From contig DIYL01000013.1 in the NCBI GenBank assembly GCA_002428985.1, forward strand, positions 268,758 to 332,757: 64,000 nucleotides of DNA. Reading direction: 5' to 3'. Shown piece after piece: positions 24,012 through 33,749 of this stretch (position 1 is the first letter of the stretch; each line of letters begins with the position of its first letter). The notes beneath the pieces were generated by a model. The model saw only the letters and a program-made list of their open reading frames with translations. It was not told the origin of the DNA and made no database searches. A program made the translations under genes and the position numbers. Origin of the DNA: Anaerolineales bacterium UBA6055 (GTDB taxonomy: Bacteria; Chloroflexota; Anaerolineae; Aggregatilineales; Phototrophicaceae).

Positions 24012-24911
24012 TTAGATAAACAAAATGGCAATTCCGATGATTGCAATGACCGTCCCAACAACTGCACGAGGTGTTATTTTTTCATTAAAGACGATGTAAC
24101 TAAGTGGAATGAGCATAATCGCCGTGGTATGCGAGAGTGTTGTAGCGACACCAACAGTGACAAATTGGAACGCAAGGAGTAATAACGATCCAGCAATCAC
24201 CGCGCCTGATACAGCCGCCCCGATAATCAACAGGAGTGTACGACGATCATCATTAAAAATAGAAAGTACCATACGGATATTGCCCTGTAATGCGACAATA
24301 ACCCATAATGTGATGATTCCTGCTGTAATACGAATGAGTGTGGCGCTGAAAGGTGGGAAACCATCAGATACACCGAGTGAGGAAAATACGAATGCAGTCG
24401 ATTGTGCTAGTGTCCCGAGGCAAGCAAACACAACGCCACGGCGCATATCAACCACCAGTGTATCGGATTTTTGTGGGCTTCTTTGCGATACTACCGAAAT
24501 AATCCCAACCATAACCACTGTAATACCAAGTAGAGCATGGGTTGGCAAAGATTCACCAAGAAATATCCACGCGAGAATCGCACCAAGGACAGGTGCAAAT
24601 GATGCAATTAACATCGTCAAGCGCGGACCGATGTCTTGGTAAGCTGTCAGCATGAAGTAAGAGGAAATCACAAATGCGAGGATGCCCGACGCACTCAGGT
24701 AAACCCAACGATCAATTGAAGCACTAAACGGAAATGGTTGCCCCAGTGCAACTTGATGAACGCCTAGCATCACAACACCAGAAATTGGCAAACTCGTCGC
24801 GAGTGAAATAATCGCATTCACTTTGCGTCCGGCTAGTGTATAGAAAAGCGAGGTCATACTAAAGCTAAATGCTGCCAATAGTGCTGCAATTTCACCAATT
24901 GGGAAGTCCAT
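24012..24911 (-). CDS. EamA family transporter (copy 1)
   Basis: A 299-residue drug/metabolite transporter of the EamA (DMT) family with about 10 membrane segments arranged as two five-helix EamA repeats (residues about 5-140 and 155-297). Typical blocks include MLIASFAPVLGAILAWIFLGESL in the first repeat and IMLIPLSYIVFNEKITPRAVVGTVIAIIGI at the end. AGAGGG precedes the ATG. It follows a close paralogue (25020-25925) on the same strand by about 108 bases. Substrate unknown; the family exports amino acids or metabolites. Confidence 0.88.
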   Translation of the reverse strand: MDFPIGEIAALLAAFSFSMTSLFYTLAGRKVNAIISLATSLPISGVVMLGVHQVALGQPFPFSASIDRWVYLSASGILAFVISSYFMLTAYQDIGPRLTMLIASFAPVLGAILAWIFLGESLPTHALLGITVVMVGIISVVSQRSPQKSDTLVVDMRRGVVFACLGTLAQSTAFVFSSLGVSDGFPPFSATLIRITAGIITLWVIVALQGNIRMVLSIFNDDRRTLLLIIGAAVSGAVIAGSLLLLAFQFVTVGVATTLSHTTAIMLIPLSYIVFNEKITPRAVVGTVIAIIGIAILFI

Positions 24912-25019
24912 CGTTACCCTCTAATCACACAAGATCATCGTCTTATCGTATTCACACGCGATGCAAATACCTATACTTGAATGTAACAAACTCCGCGCAC
25001 GATTAATTGTATATGCCTG

Positions 25020-25925
25020 CTAAGTAAATAGAACGGCAACACCAACAATCGCTATAATCGTACCAATGATTGCCCGCATCGTAATCCTCTCTTTAAAGAC
25101 GAAATAGCCAATTGGGATGAGGATAATGGGCGTGGTGTTGGCAAGCGTCGATGATACCCCAACGCTGGTAAATTGAAGCGATACTAAGACGAGCGATGCA
25201 CCAATGACCGGACCTGATACAGCTGCAATACAAACAAAGAGCATCGAACGCGGATTAGCTAACACAAGTTTGATATTCTGACGTACCTGACCTTGAACAA
25301 TGATGAATAGCCACGCAGTCACTGCACCAGCAGATGCCCGCATAAGGCTCGCACTCATTGCCGAAAATTCGCCAGATACCCCCTGTGATGAAAACACAAA
25401 AGAGACAGCTTGCCCCAACGCTGCAATAAACGCTAAAGTGACACCTTTACGATAATTTGCGTTGGATGCATCAGTTTTGATTTCGTCGCTACTTCCCTCG
25501 GATACAACCCACAGAATGCCACCTAATACAAGCGCGATCCCTAAGATTGCATTCGCAGGTAACTCCTGCCCGAGGAATATCCACGCCAGAATCGCCCCCA
25601 TAATAGGCGAACACGATGCAACCAGAAATGAAAGCCGAGGCCCAATATATTGAAACGCACGAAGCAACAAACTCGACGACAAAACAAAACCAATGATCCC
25701 GGAAACACCTAAAAAGAACCAGCGATCCAATCCAGCAGATAGTGGAAAAACTTCACCAATCATAATTGTATGAATAATCGTCAGCAAGGTAACGGAGATA
25801 GGCAAACTGAATGATAGTAATGTAAGCGCCCCTAATTTACGTCCAGCTAAGGTAAAAAATGTCGAGGTAAAGCCAAATGCGAGTGCCGCACCGAGTGCAG
25901 TCAGTTCGCCGATGAATAATTCCAA
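25020..25925 (-). CDS. EamA family transporter (copy 2, TTG start)
   Basis: A 301-residue EamA-family transporter with about 10 membrane segments. I place the start at TTG 25925, because MELFIGELTALGAALAF aligns with the start of the downstream copy (MDFPIGEIAALLAAF) and AGGG lies just upstream. The blocks SFLVASCSPIMGAILAWIFLGQEL and IILIPIGYFVFKERITMRAIIG correspond to those of the copy. Two EamA repeats of about 135 residues each. Substrate unknown. It is divergent from the DUF4240 gene. Confidence 0.88.
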   Translation of the reverse strand: MELFIGELTALGAALAFGFTSTFFTLAGRKLGALTLLSFSLPISVTLLTIIHTIMIGEVFPLSAGLDRWFFLGVSGIIGFVLSSSLLLRAFQYIGPRLSFLVASCSPIMGAILAWIFLGQELPANAILGIALVLGGILWVVSEGSSDEIKTDASNANYRKGVTLAFIAALGQAVSFVFSSQGVSGEFSAMSASLMRASAGAVTAWLFIIVQGQVRQNIKLVLANPRSMLFVCIAAVSGPVIGASLVLVSLQFTSVGVSSTLANTTPIILIPIGYFVFKERITMRAIIGTIIAIVGVAVLFT

Positions 25926-25981
25926 AAGACCCTACTTTGTGGTTGGTAGTCATTGAGAATAATTTTATAACGGAATAGAAG

Positions 25982-26011
25982 TTGACACAATAAAATTGAA
26001 TATGCTTAAAT
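25982..26011 (+). promoter_or_regulatory. Promoter candidate for the DUF4240 gene
   Basis: A perfect TTGACA (25982-25987) followed at 18 bases by TTAAAT (26006-26011, 4/6). The ATG is 30 bases further, with GAGGAG in between. Confidence 0.45.
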
Positions 26012-26041
26012 AGAACAAATGCTCTCATCAGAGGAGATGGA

Positions 26042-26773
26042 ATGGCTAGTAAACTCAGCAAAACTGATCTTGTAATGCTATTAGAAGCAATTAAAACTCC
26101 TGCTGTACCCAAAGATTCAATTGGTCAAGTGCAAGATACGCATGATGATAGTACAGTTGACGTTAAATTTATGGGCGGTGATCACAAAGAAATTGCAACA
26201 GCAAATGTGAATCCTACCAAACTAATGTCCTTCAAAGACCACGTTACAGTAACAGATAGTAAATTTTGGGACATTATCCAAGACAGCAGAAAAGAATCCA
26301 GTGATGATGATACATTCATCGAGATAATCACTGATAAACTAGTACGACTATCTATACCTGACATTTACGAGTTTGAAAAAATCTATGATCAATATCACGA
26401 TAAAGCCTACACCACCAACCTTTGGGCAGCGGCAAACATTATTAACGGTGGATGTAGCGATGATGGGTTTATGGATTTTCGAGCATGGTTAATTTCACGG
26501 GGCAAAGAAGCTTATGTAAATGCCCTACAAAATCCTGAGACACTTGTGGATGTCACAAAGGTTATAGAAACAAATTATGGATCATTTGGCGAAGCATATT
26601 TAGAAGCGATGAACTATGTCGCATGGGAAGCATTTGAACAAAAGACTGAACGAGAAATGCCACTGTTTACAAGAGATCATCCAGAATTAACTGGCGTAGA
26701 ATGGGATGAGGACACAGTTGACAGTCTGTATCCTCAATTAGCAGCTAAGTTTAATAGACAGTCAAACGACTAG
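26042..26773 (+). CDS. DUF4240 domain protein
   Basis: A 243-residue soluble protein. An N-terminal module of about 75 residues (MASKLSKTDLVMLLEAIKTP, then VQDTHDDSTVDVKFMGGDHK) is followed by a DUF4240 domain (about 78-190): FWDIIQDSRKESSDDDTFIE, YEFEKIYDQYHDKAY, and the diagnostic GGCSDDGFMDFRAWLISRGK. Function is unknown; DUF4240 proteins are widespread and small, often near phage-defence or stress genes in other genomes, but nothing here shows such a role. GAGGAG lies before ATG. The end overlaps the convergent GH13 gene by 4 bases. Confidence 0.8.
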   Translation: MASKLSKTDLVMLLEAIKTPAVPKDSIGQVQDTHDDSTVDVKFMGGDHKEIATANVNPTKLMSFKDHVTVTDSKFWDIIQDSRKESSDDDTFIEIITDKLVRLSIPDIYEFEKIYDQYHDKAYTTNLWAAANIINGGCSDDGFMDFRAWLISRGKEAYVNALQNPETLVDVTKVIETNYGSFGEAYLEAMNYVAWEAFEQKTEREMPLFTRDHPELTGVEWDEDTVDSLYPQLAAKFNRQSND

Positions 26774-28458
26774 AACTCAATAACAACTGTGCTAAAGGGT
26801 GCGATTTCGGTAATTGGTGTATATACGTCGAATCCACCCTCACTATTGATTTCTGGAGACACAACCTGACCTTCGCCGTAAATCAGCGACGCAGATGACA
26901 AATCTAATTCCGAGTCATCGAGTGTGAGTTCATAGTCTGTGATAGGCTCATCACCCAGATTAATCAGCACCAATACCGTCTGACTATCTGTATGACGCAG
27001 GAACGCATACAACCCGTTATCAGAGCTATCCACCGCAGTTAAGTCGCCAGTGAGCAATGCTGGATTTGCATTTCGCAATTGAATCATCTCACGATAATGA
27101 CTGAGGAGTGAATCAGGATCATCAGTTTGATTAGCAACGTTCGCTACAGCAACGTTTTCAGGGTCTTGTAAGTCTTCCCAAACACTATTGCCAGTCGTGA
27201 ACCCAGCAAACTCAGTGTCATCCCAGTGCATCGGGGTGCGGAGGCGTTCATCAGGTTTTGTACCTGTTATACCGATCTCTTCACCGTAATACATAAATGG
27301 GACACCAGGGCCTGTCAATAGAAGCGATGCAGCTACTTTGTTCGCGTCAATATTTTCAAGGAGTTGGTTCGCAAGACGATTTTGGTCATGGTTTGTAAGG
27401 AAGGTCGCAAATTGATTAAACGGATAATCACGCATAGCATTGCGAAAAGCACGTGCAATATCTCGATTTGAACCTCGTTGCGCCGCCCTAATCATTTGCT
27501 CGGATAAATTAAAATCAAAACCAGTATCAATCGCCCCTTCGTTAACATAGCGTGCGACCACAAAGGATGCTCCGTTGAAGATTTCGCCCACGGTGAAGCT
27601 ATTCGGTTTGATCGATTCTAAATGCGCTTCGTAGTCCGTCAGCCATTGTCGGCTTTCCGGTGTGTTTTCTTGAACTTCACCATTTTCAACCAAGTGTTTG
27701 ATCGCGTCTAAGCGGAAACCGTCGACCCCAACCTCCGCCAGCCAGAAGGTTGCAATATCATACATTTCCTGTGTGACGTCTTCGTTGCGATAGTCAAAGT
27801 CCGGCATGCCACCCCAAAAGACACCATAATAATATCTGTCATTTGCTTCGTGCCATGCAACATCACCCCACGGTCCATTATAACCGGGGTTTTCATCCTC
27901 CCAGATATACCAATCAGCATAAGGTGCTTCGCCACGTTGCGATGCTAAAAACCACTCATGCTGACTCGATGAATGATTCACGACCATATCAATAATGATC
28001 GCAATCCCCCGATTATGGGCCTCTTCAATCAGGCGTTGCATATCTTCGAGGGTACCAAAATCTTGTTCAACTGCATAATAATCAGTGACATCATAACCAT
28101 GATAACTATAGGCTTCGGCAGGTGGCATCAACCAAATACCTGTAATACCGAGGTCATCAGTTGTATTGGGATCACCATCATTGAGATAATCGAGTTTGTC
28201 GATAATCCCTTGAATATCACCAATACCATCACCATCACTATCATTAAAGCTACGAATGAAGATCTCGTAAAAGACACGCTCATTCCACCAATTATCAGCA
28301 AGTGCGCGTTCACCGGCTGCAATCGATGCTGATGGTGATGCCCCTATCGACAGCAATAGTAGCAACACTGCTGTAGCAATAAATAACACCAAGGCTTGCA
28401 TAAAACCTTGGTTTTCATCGGATTGTGAGGAAGAAGAAAGTTGTAAGTTATCTGTCAT
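26770..28458 (-). CDS. GH13 alpha-glucosidase/alpha-amylase family hydrolase, membrane-anchored
   Basis: A 562-residue GH13 enzyme acting on alpha-glucans or oligosaccharides outside the cell. A hydrophobic segment at about 21-40 (QALVLFIATAVLLLLLSIGA) is an anchor or signal. The TIM barrel starts with VFYEIFIRSFNDSDGDGIGD (63-82, with a likely Ca2+ site) and carries the four signatures: DMVVNH (157-162), GFRLDAIKH with nucleophile D251, GEIF with acid/base E292, and FLTNHDQNR with D358. A C-terminal beta domain begins at about 480. Length and the FNDSDGDGIGDIQG/IRLR pattern suggest an oligo-1,6-glucosidase-like or maltodextrin-glucosidase subfamily, not certain. AAAGG precedes ATG. Confidence 0.92.
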   Translation of the reverse strand: MTDNLQLSSSSQSDENQGFMQALVLFIATAVLLLLLSIGASPSASIAAGERALADNWWNERVFYEIFIRSFNDSDGDGIGDIQGIIDKLDYLNDGDPNTTDDLGITGIWLMPPAEAYSYHGYDVTDYYAVEQDFGTLEDMQRLIEEAHNRGIAIIIDMVVNHSSSQHEWFLASQRGEAPYADWYIWEDENPGYNGPWGDVAWHEANDRYYYGVFWGGMPDFDYRNEDVTQEMYDIATFWLAEVGVDGFRLDAIKHLVENGEVQENTPESRQWLTDYEAHLESIKPNSFTVGEIFNGASFVVARYVNEGAIDTGFDFNLSEQMIRAAQRGSNRDIARAFRNAMRDYPFNQFATFLTNHDQNRLANQLLENIDANKVAASLLLTGPGVPFMYYGEEIGITGTKPDERLRTPMHWDDTEFAGFTTGNSVWEDLQDPENVAVANVANQTDDPDSLLSHYREMIQLRNANPALLTGDLTAVDSSDNGLYAFLRHTDSQTVLVLINLGDEPITDYELTLDDSELDLSSASLIYGEGQVVSPEINSEGGFDVYTPITEIAPFSTVVIEF

Positions 28459-28531
28459 AAGGCTACCTTTAAGTACACGATTTTAAAGATAGCCATATAA
28501 TGTCAAAGGGTGGCGATTTGGTCAAGCAAGA

Positions 28532-29377
28532 CTATGCAATGCGCAACATTGTCCCATTATTAGCATGATCATAAAACTGGTATCCTTCATCAGTTTCAGT
28601 CACATTGATGCCTGTTTTCTGTAGGTGATTCACCGTATCATGAAGCACATTTTCATCAGGTAAATCAAGTGAATACCAACGTAGCCCGATAGACGCTTGA
28701 TTTTGGCGCGTTCCTGCTGGACGCAATCCAAGATGATGATGATACCCTCCAGCTGCGATAAAGTGCCAGTATCCCCCTGCGCTCATCATCATATCGAAGC
28801 CAAGCTGATCGATATAAAAGCGCTTACTCAATTCAGTGTTTCGTCCGGTATTGAGGTGTACATGTCCAATGGTTGTACCTGCGGATAAACCCGTCCACAT
28901 TGTATCATCGGATGATAAATCATCTAACATTTCCTGCAAATCAAGCGGAAGTGTGTCAATATTCAGATGATCATTGACCCATGTCCATTCATCTTCAGGC
29001 CGATCGCGATAGATCTCAATCCCAATCCCATCAGAGTCAGCCAAATAGATAGCTTCACTCACTAAATGATCGGATGCACCCTGAATTTGTGTTTGAGTAA
29101 CCGCAAGACGATGTAGCGATTTAGCGAGATCTAAGCGTGATGGGACTAGAATCGCATAATGGAAAAGTCCTGCTTGTGCTTCGATGGCTGGTGCATTTGG
29201 GTCTTCATGGAGAATTAGTAGATCTTTATCACCTGCCCCAAGGTATGCAGTTTGTTCATCTTGGTTGTGAATTTGAAAACCAAGCTTGTCCGTATAAAAA
29301 TCTAGGGAACGTTGCATATCACGAATATTTAGTGATACAGCACCGATTTGAGTTTTTGGATGCAATTTGAATGTCAT
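28532..29377 (-). CDS. VOC family dioxygenase-like protein (CatE-like)
   Basis: A 281-residue protein with two VOC modules. Residues about 10-125 (IGAVSLNIRDMQRSLDFYTDKLGF) and 165-280 (GHVHLNTGRNTELSKRFYIDQLGF) repeat the motif; the histidine in HVHLN and the later GYHHHLGLR and E-containing blocks are plausible metal ligands. The arrangement resembles catechol 2,3-dioxygenase-like CatE proteins. The substrate is unknown; a direct claim of catechol dioxygenase activity is not supported. I chose ATG 29377; the frame from 29425 adds a basic tail (SHRLYKRENTQRD) with no ribosome-binding site. Confidence 0.83.
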   Translation of the reverse strand: MTFKLHPKTQIGAVSLNIRDMQRSLDFYTDKLGFQIHNQDEQTAYLGAGDKDLLILHEDPNAPAIEAQAGLFHYAILVPSRLDLAKSLHRLAVTQTQIQGASDHLVSEAIYLADSDGIGIEIYRDRPEDEWTWVNDHLNIDTLPLDLQEMLDDLSSDDTMWTGLSAGTTIGHVHLNTGRNTELSKRFYIDQLGFDMMMSAGGYWHFIAAGGYHHHLGLRPAGTRQNQASIGLRWYSLDLPDENVLHDTVNHLQKTGINVTETDEGYQFYDHANNGTMLRIA

Positions 29378-29463
29378 GTTTATGTCTCTCTGTGTATTCT
29401 CTCTTTTATACAGACGATGAGACAAAATCAGATATTACGAAATTCGCAACCAATCCAGTTACA

Positions 29464-30027
29464 TTAGGTCAATTGTGGTGAATCGGGGTTATCAGGATTA
29501 AACCGTAACACACCGTCTTCAACCAATTTTTCAAACTCACGTATCCAGCGTTCAGCCGTTCGTTCACGTCTATCACCTGCTATTTCAAACCCTTGTCTGG
29601 CTTCATTCATCCACTTTAGTGCTTGTGTATTCGCCCCTTGCCGATGATTAACCATCGCGAGGTAATATTGTGTTTCAGGGCGGGTAGGTTGAGCAGCAAG
29701 TGCATCAAGAAAATAAGTCGATGCATCTTCCCAATTTTTTTCATTGTACGCCATCATCCCACGTCCATAATTTGCCAGCATTTCAAATGGATTTAATTCT
29801 AGAGCTTTATTGAAGGCTTCCTTGGCTTTGTCTAAAGCACCATCTTCAAAATAGAAATATCCCTGCGCCGCATGATATTCAGCTAATGATGGTAATAACT
29901 GGATTGCCTGACGAATCTGGGCATAGGCTTCTTCAATATTCTGTTTTTTGAATGCCTGCAATGCCTGTTTATAGTGTTCATCAGCATCGTAACGGGTCAA
30001 GCCTAAACGTTGAACAAGTCGTGCCAT
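29464..30027 (-). CDS. TPR-repeat protein
   Basis: A 187-residue protein consisting of four to five tetratricopeptide repeats at about 14-155, for example HYKQALQAFKKQNIEEAYAQ, then YHAAQGYFYFEDGALDKAKE, NYGRGMMAYNEKNWEDASTY and QYYLAMVNHRQGANTQALKW. TPRs mediate protein interactions; no enzyme domain is present. AGGATT precedes ATG. Its short intergenic distance to the rightward acyl-CoA dehydrogenase (106 bases) makes a divergent promoter likely. Partner unknown. Confidence 0.87.
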   Translation of the reverse strand: MARLVQRLGLTRYDADEHYKQALQAFKKQNIEEAYAQIRQAIQLLPSLAEYHAAQGYFYFEDGALDKAKEAFNKALELNPFEMLANYGRGMMAYNEKNWEDASTYFLDALAAQPTRPETQYYLAMVNHRQGANTQALKWMNEARQGFEIAGDRRERTAERWIREFEKLVEDGVLRFNPDNPDSPQLT

Positions 30028-30133
30028 AATGGAATCCTGAGCAAATTACTGAAAATAATCATTATGCTTCTATTGTAATGTATCATAGCAAGAAATCGAT
30101 AAAATAACTGACTAAACACCGAAGGATTATAAA

Positions 30134-31288
30134 ATGTTTTTTGATTTGCCCGAAGAATTACAGATGTTTCAACGTGCAGTACGCGACTTCTGTGAAAATG
30201 AGTTAAAACCTCACGCCCAAGAAATTGATGAGTCGGCGAGTTTAAACATGGATGTGATCGCCAAAATGCCTGCAATGGGCTTGACTGGATTACAAGTCAG
30301 CGAGGAATTTGGTGGTGTCGAAATGGACACAATTGGTGCATCCATCGCCGTTGAAGAATTAGGTCGCGTTTGTGGGTCAACAGCATTATCTGTTTCAGCA
30401 CATAATGGGCTATGTTGCGGTCCTATCATGTTATGGGGCACTGACGAACAAAAGCAAACCTATCTACCAACACTTACAAGTGGCAAATATCTGGGATCTC
30501 TGGCATTAACTGAACCACAAGCAGGGTCTGACCTCCTTAATGGTGCAAAAACTTACGCAAAACGTGACGGTGATGGATGGGTGATCAATGGGCATAAAGC
30601 TTGGATTACTAACCCGATGTATGCACCTGTCATTGTTGTATTATGTCGCACAGACCAAGAAGCTGGGTCACGAGGATTTAGCATGATTCTGGTTGAACCA
30701 AATACTAACGGTGTGACTCTACATCCACCCGAAAAGAAGATGGGAGTCAAAGGCTCTCCTACCCAAATGATCACCTTTGAAAACGTGCGTGTACCGGCCT
30801 CCAACTTGTTAGGTGAAGAAGGTCGCGGATTCCATCAAACGATGCAAACATTGGACTCAGGGCGTATCAGCATCGGTGCCTTGAGCGTTGGATTGGCGCA
30901 AGGTGCGTTTGAAGAAATGGTCAAATATGCTAGTGAACGTCAAGCATTTGGCCAATCCATTGCTCAACTACAACTCATTCAAGAGAAAATTGCCAATGCT
31001 GCAATGGAGATTGAAGCTGCCCGTACCCTGATATATAAAGCTGCATGGACAAAAGACCAAGGGCGTGACTACGGAAAACTGGCTGCGATTGCTAAATTAA
31101 AAGCAACAGAAGTCGCCGAAAAAGTATGTTTTGATGCCATCCAAGTTCATGGTAGTTATGGTTATAGTCGAGAGTATTCAGTTGAACGTATGTACCGTGA
31201 TCAACGCCTAATGACAATCGGCGAAGGTACAAGCGAAATTCAACGGGTGGTCATAGCACGTCGCGTGTTGAAGGAATTTAACGGATAG
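30134..31288 (+). CDS. Acyl-CoA dehydrogenase
   Basis: A 384-residue FAD-dependent acyl-CoA dehydrogenase, a cytoplasmic enzyme oxidising short- or medium-chain acyl-CoA in beta-oxidation or branched amino-acid catabolism. The N-terminal helical domain (1-115), the FAD-binding beta domain (LALTEPQAGSD at about 118-128, WITNP at about 158-162) and the C-terminal helical domain are all complete. The catalytic base is expected at E364 in the GEGTSEIQR block, as in the family. It is followed by two hairpins (31303-31320, 31341-31370). AAGGATT precedes ATG. No other beta-oxidation gene is near. Confidence 0.95.
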   Translation: MFFDLPEELQMFQRAVRDFCENELKPHAQEIDESASLNMDVIAKMPAMGLTGLQVSEEFGGVEMDTIGASIAVEELGRVCGSTALSVSAHNGLCCGPIMLWGTDEQKQTYLPTLTSGKYLGSLALTEPQAGSDLLNGAKTYAKRDGDGWVINGHKAWITNPMYAPVIVVLCRTDQEAGSRGFSMILVEPNTNGVTLHPPEKKMGVKGSPTQMITFENVRVPASNLLGEEGRGFHQTMQTLDSGRISIGALSVGLAQGAFEEMVKYASERQAFGQSIAQLQLIQEKIANAAMEIEAARTLIYKAAWTKDQGRDYGKLAAIAKLKATEVAEKVCFDAIQVHGSYGYSREYSVERMYRDQRLMTIGEGTSEIQRVVIARRVLKEFNG

Positions 31289-31608
31289 CTTAAGTAGAAT
31301 AGGGGCGGAGGAATTCGCCCACTTTGCCATGGAAAGTTTTGAGCCATGAAGATGGGGAACTCCATGGCTCAGGATAAGACTTCTTTTAAAGATTTGCATG
31401 TGTGCAGAAGGATTCAACTACACAAACATGGGAATTACATACCATAGCTTACATCATCAGGTGCTTAAGTATTGTCTGGATAATCCAAACCAATAGCCTT
31501 ACCCTGCAACAGAAACATTACATGTATAATGTTTAAATAAATTGTATATTTCTTAATATTACATGTCAAGTAGCAAAATTACTTTTCAGACATATAAAGG
31601 CTGAGTAC
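31289..31608. other. Intergenic region with two hairpins
   Basis: 320 bases with no gene. Two stem-loops lie at its left end: GGGCG/CGCCC (31303-31307 with 31316-31320) and a perfect 8-bp GAGCCATG/CATGGCTC (31341-31348 with 31363-31370), whose loop can form an inner ATGG/CCAT stem. A further CCATGG sits at 31328-31333 and could compete for the same partner. Neither hairpin has a clear T-run, so they may act as processing elements or part of an untranslated RNA. The right half (31500-31580) is AT-rich and probably carries the promoter of the next gene. Confidence 0.5.
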
Positions 31609-33204
31609 GTGTCTATATCCCAAATATTGAAGAGTTTTCAGAGATTATCATATCGACAATGGGTCAGCCTATGGATCATAATTGGCTTAATATTAAGACT
31701 TATCATAACGTTGGAATCAAGTTGGCGAATAGATTTCGATGAAGCATTTAATGGTTTGCTAGCATTTGATATTTTAAACGGACAGCGCCCCTTATTTACT
31801 CCGCCAGAAGTTGTTGGTGGAACAGGGACACCTTATCTACTAGCCATCTTATTTTCAATTTTAGGATCATCTGCAGTCACATTTCGCCTAGTATCCCTAG
31901 TCTGGTCAGCTTTATACATCGCATCAACGGGATGGCTAGCGACGACAGCCTACAATAAGCGCATTGGTATTTTTGCGATGGGATTAGCCAGCCTCACCCC
32001 GCCATATATGCAATTTGTCGGCATGAAGCTGTGGAGTAGTTATGTCGAGACAATCTTATTGGGCAATTTACTGTTTATTGTGACCTTCTATTTGCTTAAA
32101 AGTAATTCATCACGACAAGCAATTCGTTGGATGACAGGGCTTGGTTTTATCGCTGGCGTTATGTTCTGGTTGACATGGCTCGGATTCTATTATTTTGTGC
32201 CAATAGGATTCGTTTTATTGTGGAAAGGTCGTCACCTTCTAATAAAATGGGGATGGATCGGAGGATTCGCTTTTTTTGTTGGGAGTGCGCCCTTCTGGAT
32301 ATTTAATATTCCACGTGGAATGCCGACCTTCATACATTTTACATCTGATGCACCGATGACACCTGCACAAATAATGAGTGTACTTGGCGATTTTGTGACA
32401 ACACGCTTTCCAATTTTAGTATCTGGACATCCGGCATGGGGGTATTCAGCAACTAACTTAGCAATATTACTAGCGATCATCTATGTTATCGGACTAGCTT
32501 TTATTGTTCAAAAAACCGAGCAAAACAAGCCAGTACCGATCATTCTAGCAATGTTTGTATTTACAGTGCCACTTCTATATGCCCTCAGCACAAACAGTCG
32601 TAATGCTCTACCTGAGTTTAACCCGTGGGGAATAGATGCCACCGGACGTTATATCTTGATGTTACATAGTATCTTACCGATTGGTGTAGCATTACTTATC
32701 GATAGATTATGGCGATTTCGCAAACAAATCGGGGCCATATTTTTCGTCAGCATTCTAACTGTAAATACAATTGGCACACTAACAATGGATCCATTGCGCG
32801 GGTTTGATTCACCTTATTATGATCGTTTGCCCGAAGACTTATCACCACTCATCAGCTTTTTAGAGGCGCGTAACATAAACCACGCTTGGGTAGATGGCGG
32901 CATAGGGCACGTTCTCATGTTTTTAACAGAAGAAGCAATTCTGACAGAGGATTATCATTCTGTATTTTTGGCAGGTGGCTTATTACGTCAACCACAGGTC
33001 TTAGGAAAAATCCAATCAGCAAATCCAACCGTATTTATCACACCAATATATGATGGACAACAAAATCCACCGTTACAGCAAGCTCTCGACAATATAGGCA
33101 TTGTTTACGAGATGATCAGAGTCGCACCGACCATCGCCGTGTATATCATTGAGGATGTATTCGACCCGATGCAAGTTGCAAGCGGATTAGGGTACCAGTA
33201 TTAG
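31609..33204 (+). CDS. GT39-like membrane glycosyltransferase (dolichyl-phosphate-mannose/ArnT type)
   Basis: A 531-residue integral membrane protein with about 10-11 membrane segments. After the first TM, the extracytoplasmic loop contains IDFDEAFNG (residues about 42-50), the D/E pair that marks GT-C glycosyltransferases of the GT39/GT83 type. Such enzymes transfer a sugar from a polyprenyl-phosphate donor to a protein or lipid. The last 130 residues form a soluble outer domain. Start is GTG at 31609 with AAAGG upstream; the acceptor is unknown. It ends by overlapping the convergent RDD gene by 4 bases. Confidence 0.8.
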   Translation: MSISQILKSFQRLSYRQWVSLWIIIGLILRLIITLESSWRIDFDEAFNGLLAFDILNGQRPLFTPPEVVGGTGTPYLLAILFSILGSSAVTFRLVSLVWSALYIASTGWLATTAYNKRIGIFAMGLASLTPPYMQFVGMKLWSSYVETILLGNLLFIVTFYLLKSNSSRQAIRWMTGLGFIAGVMFWLTWLGFYYFVPIGFVLLWKGRHLLIKWGWIGGFAFFVGSAPFWIFNIPRGMPTFIHFTSDAPMTPAQIMSVLGDFVTTRFPILVSGHPAWGYSATNLAILLAIIYVIGLAFIVQKTEQNKPVPIILAMFVFTVPLLYALSTNSRNALPEFNPWGIDATGRYILMLHSILPIGVALLIDRLWRFRKQIGAIFFVSILTVNTIGTLTMDPLRGFDSPYYDRLPEDLSPLISFLEARNINHAWVDGGIGHVLMFLTEEAILTEDYHSVFLAGGLLRQPQVLGKIQSANPTVFITPIYDGQQNPPLQQALDNIGIVYEMIRVAPTIAVYIIEDVFDPMQVASGLGYQY

Positions 33205-33674
33205 ACTGGGATTTCGACTGTTTTGCGTTGTTCTTCATTGCGGATAACAAATGTACGCGCCATTTTATCGTGCCATGTCTGGTTGCGTTTATCAAAAAAC
33301 GCCCAGATATAACCTAGACCGAACAAAATTCCACTGACATGGTAACCAACTGCCCGAATGAGTGCATCAATATCACTCATTTCACTACCATCATATCGTA
33401 TCACACGAATGCCTAGTGCAAATTTACCAGGCGTTTGCCCGTTACGGCGTGTCCAGAAAAACCAATGATAAATCACCGGAATAGCAAGCAAAATAAACTG
33501 TGCAAACTGTGCTGGCAACGGATCTTCTGGCGAGAAGATAATCAATTGCACAATAATGATCGGGATTATCAATACAATATTATCAATAATGTTTGCCGCC
33601 AGTCGCTCGACCAATCCAGCTAATTCATAGACTTCAACTTGTGATGAATCACTATTTTTAGCTTTTTCTTCCAT
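33201..33674 (-). CDS. RDD family membrane protein
   Basis: A 157-residue protein with the RDD pattern: AGLVERLAANIIDNIVLI at residues about 17-34 (in place of the usual RxxDDxxI), two to three membrane segments, and TPGKFALGIRVIRYDG (about 85-100), with a last segment and the DKRNQTWHDKMARTFVI tail. RDD proteins are small membrane proteins of uncertain, possibly transport-related, function. GAGGAG precedes ATG. Confidence 0.88.
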   Translation of the reverse strand: MEEKAKNSDSSQVEVYELAGLVERLAANIIDNIVLIIPIIIVQLIIFSPEDPLPAQFAQFILLAIPVIYHWFFWTRRNGQTPGKFALGIRVIRYDGSEMSDIDALIRAVGYHVSGILFGLGYIWAFFDKRNQTWHDKMARTFVIRNEEQRKTVEIPV

Positions 33675-33749
33675 ACATGCACTCCTCTACTTTGTTCTAG
33701 TGTACGCAAAATCAAGCGCAAAGTTGTAATCTGAATGTAAAAAGGATGT

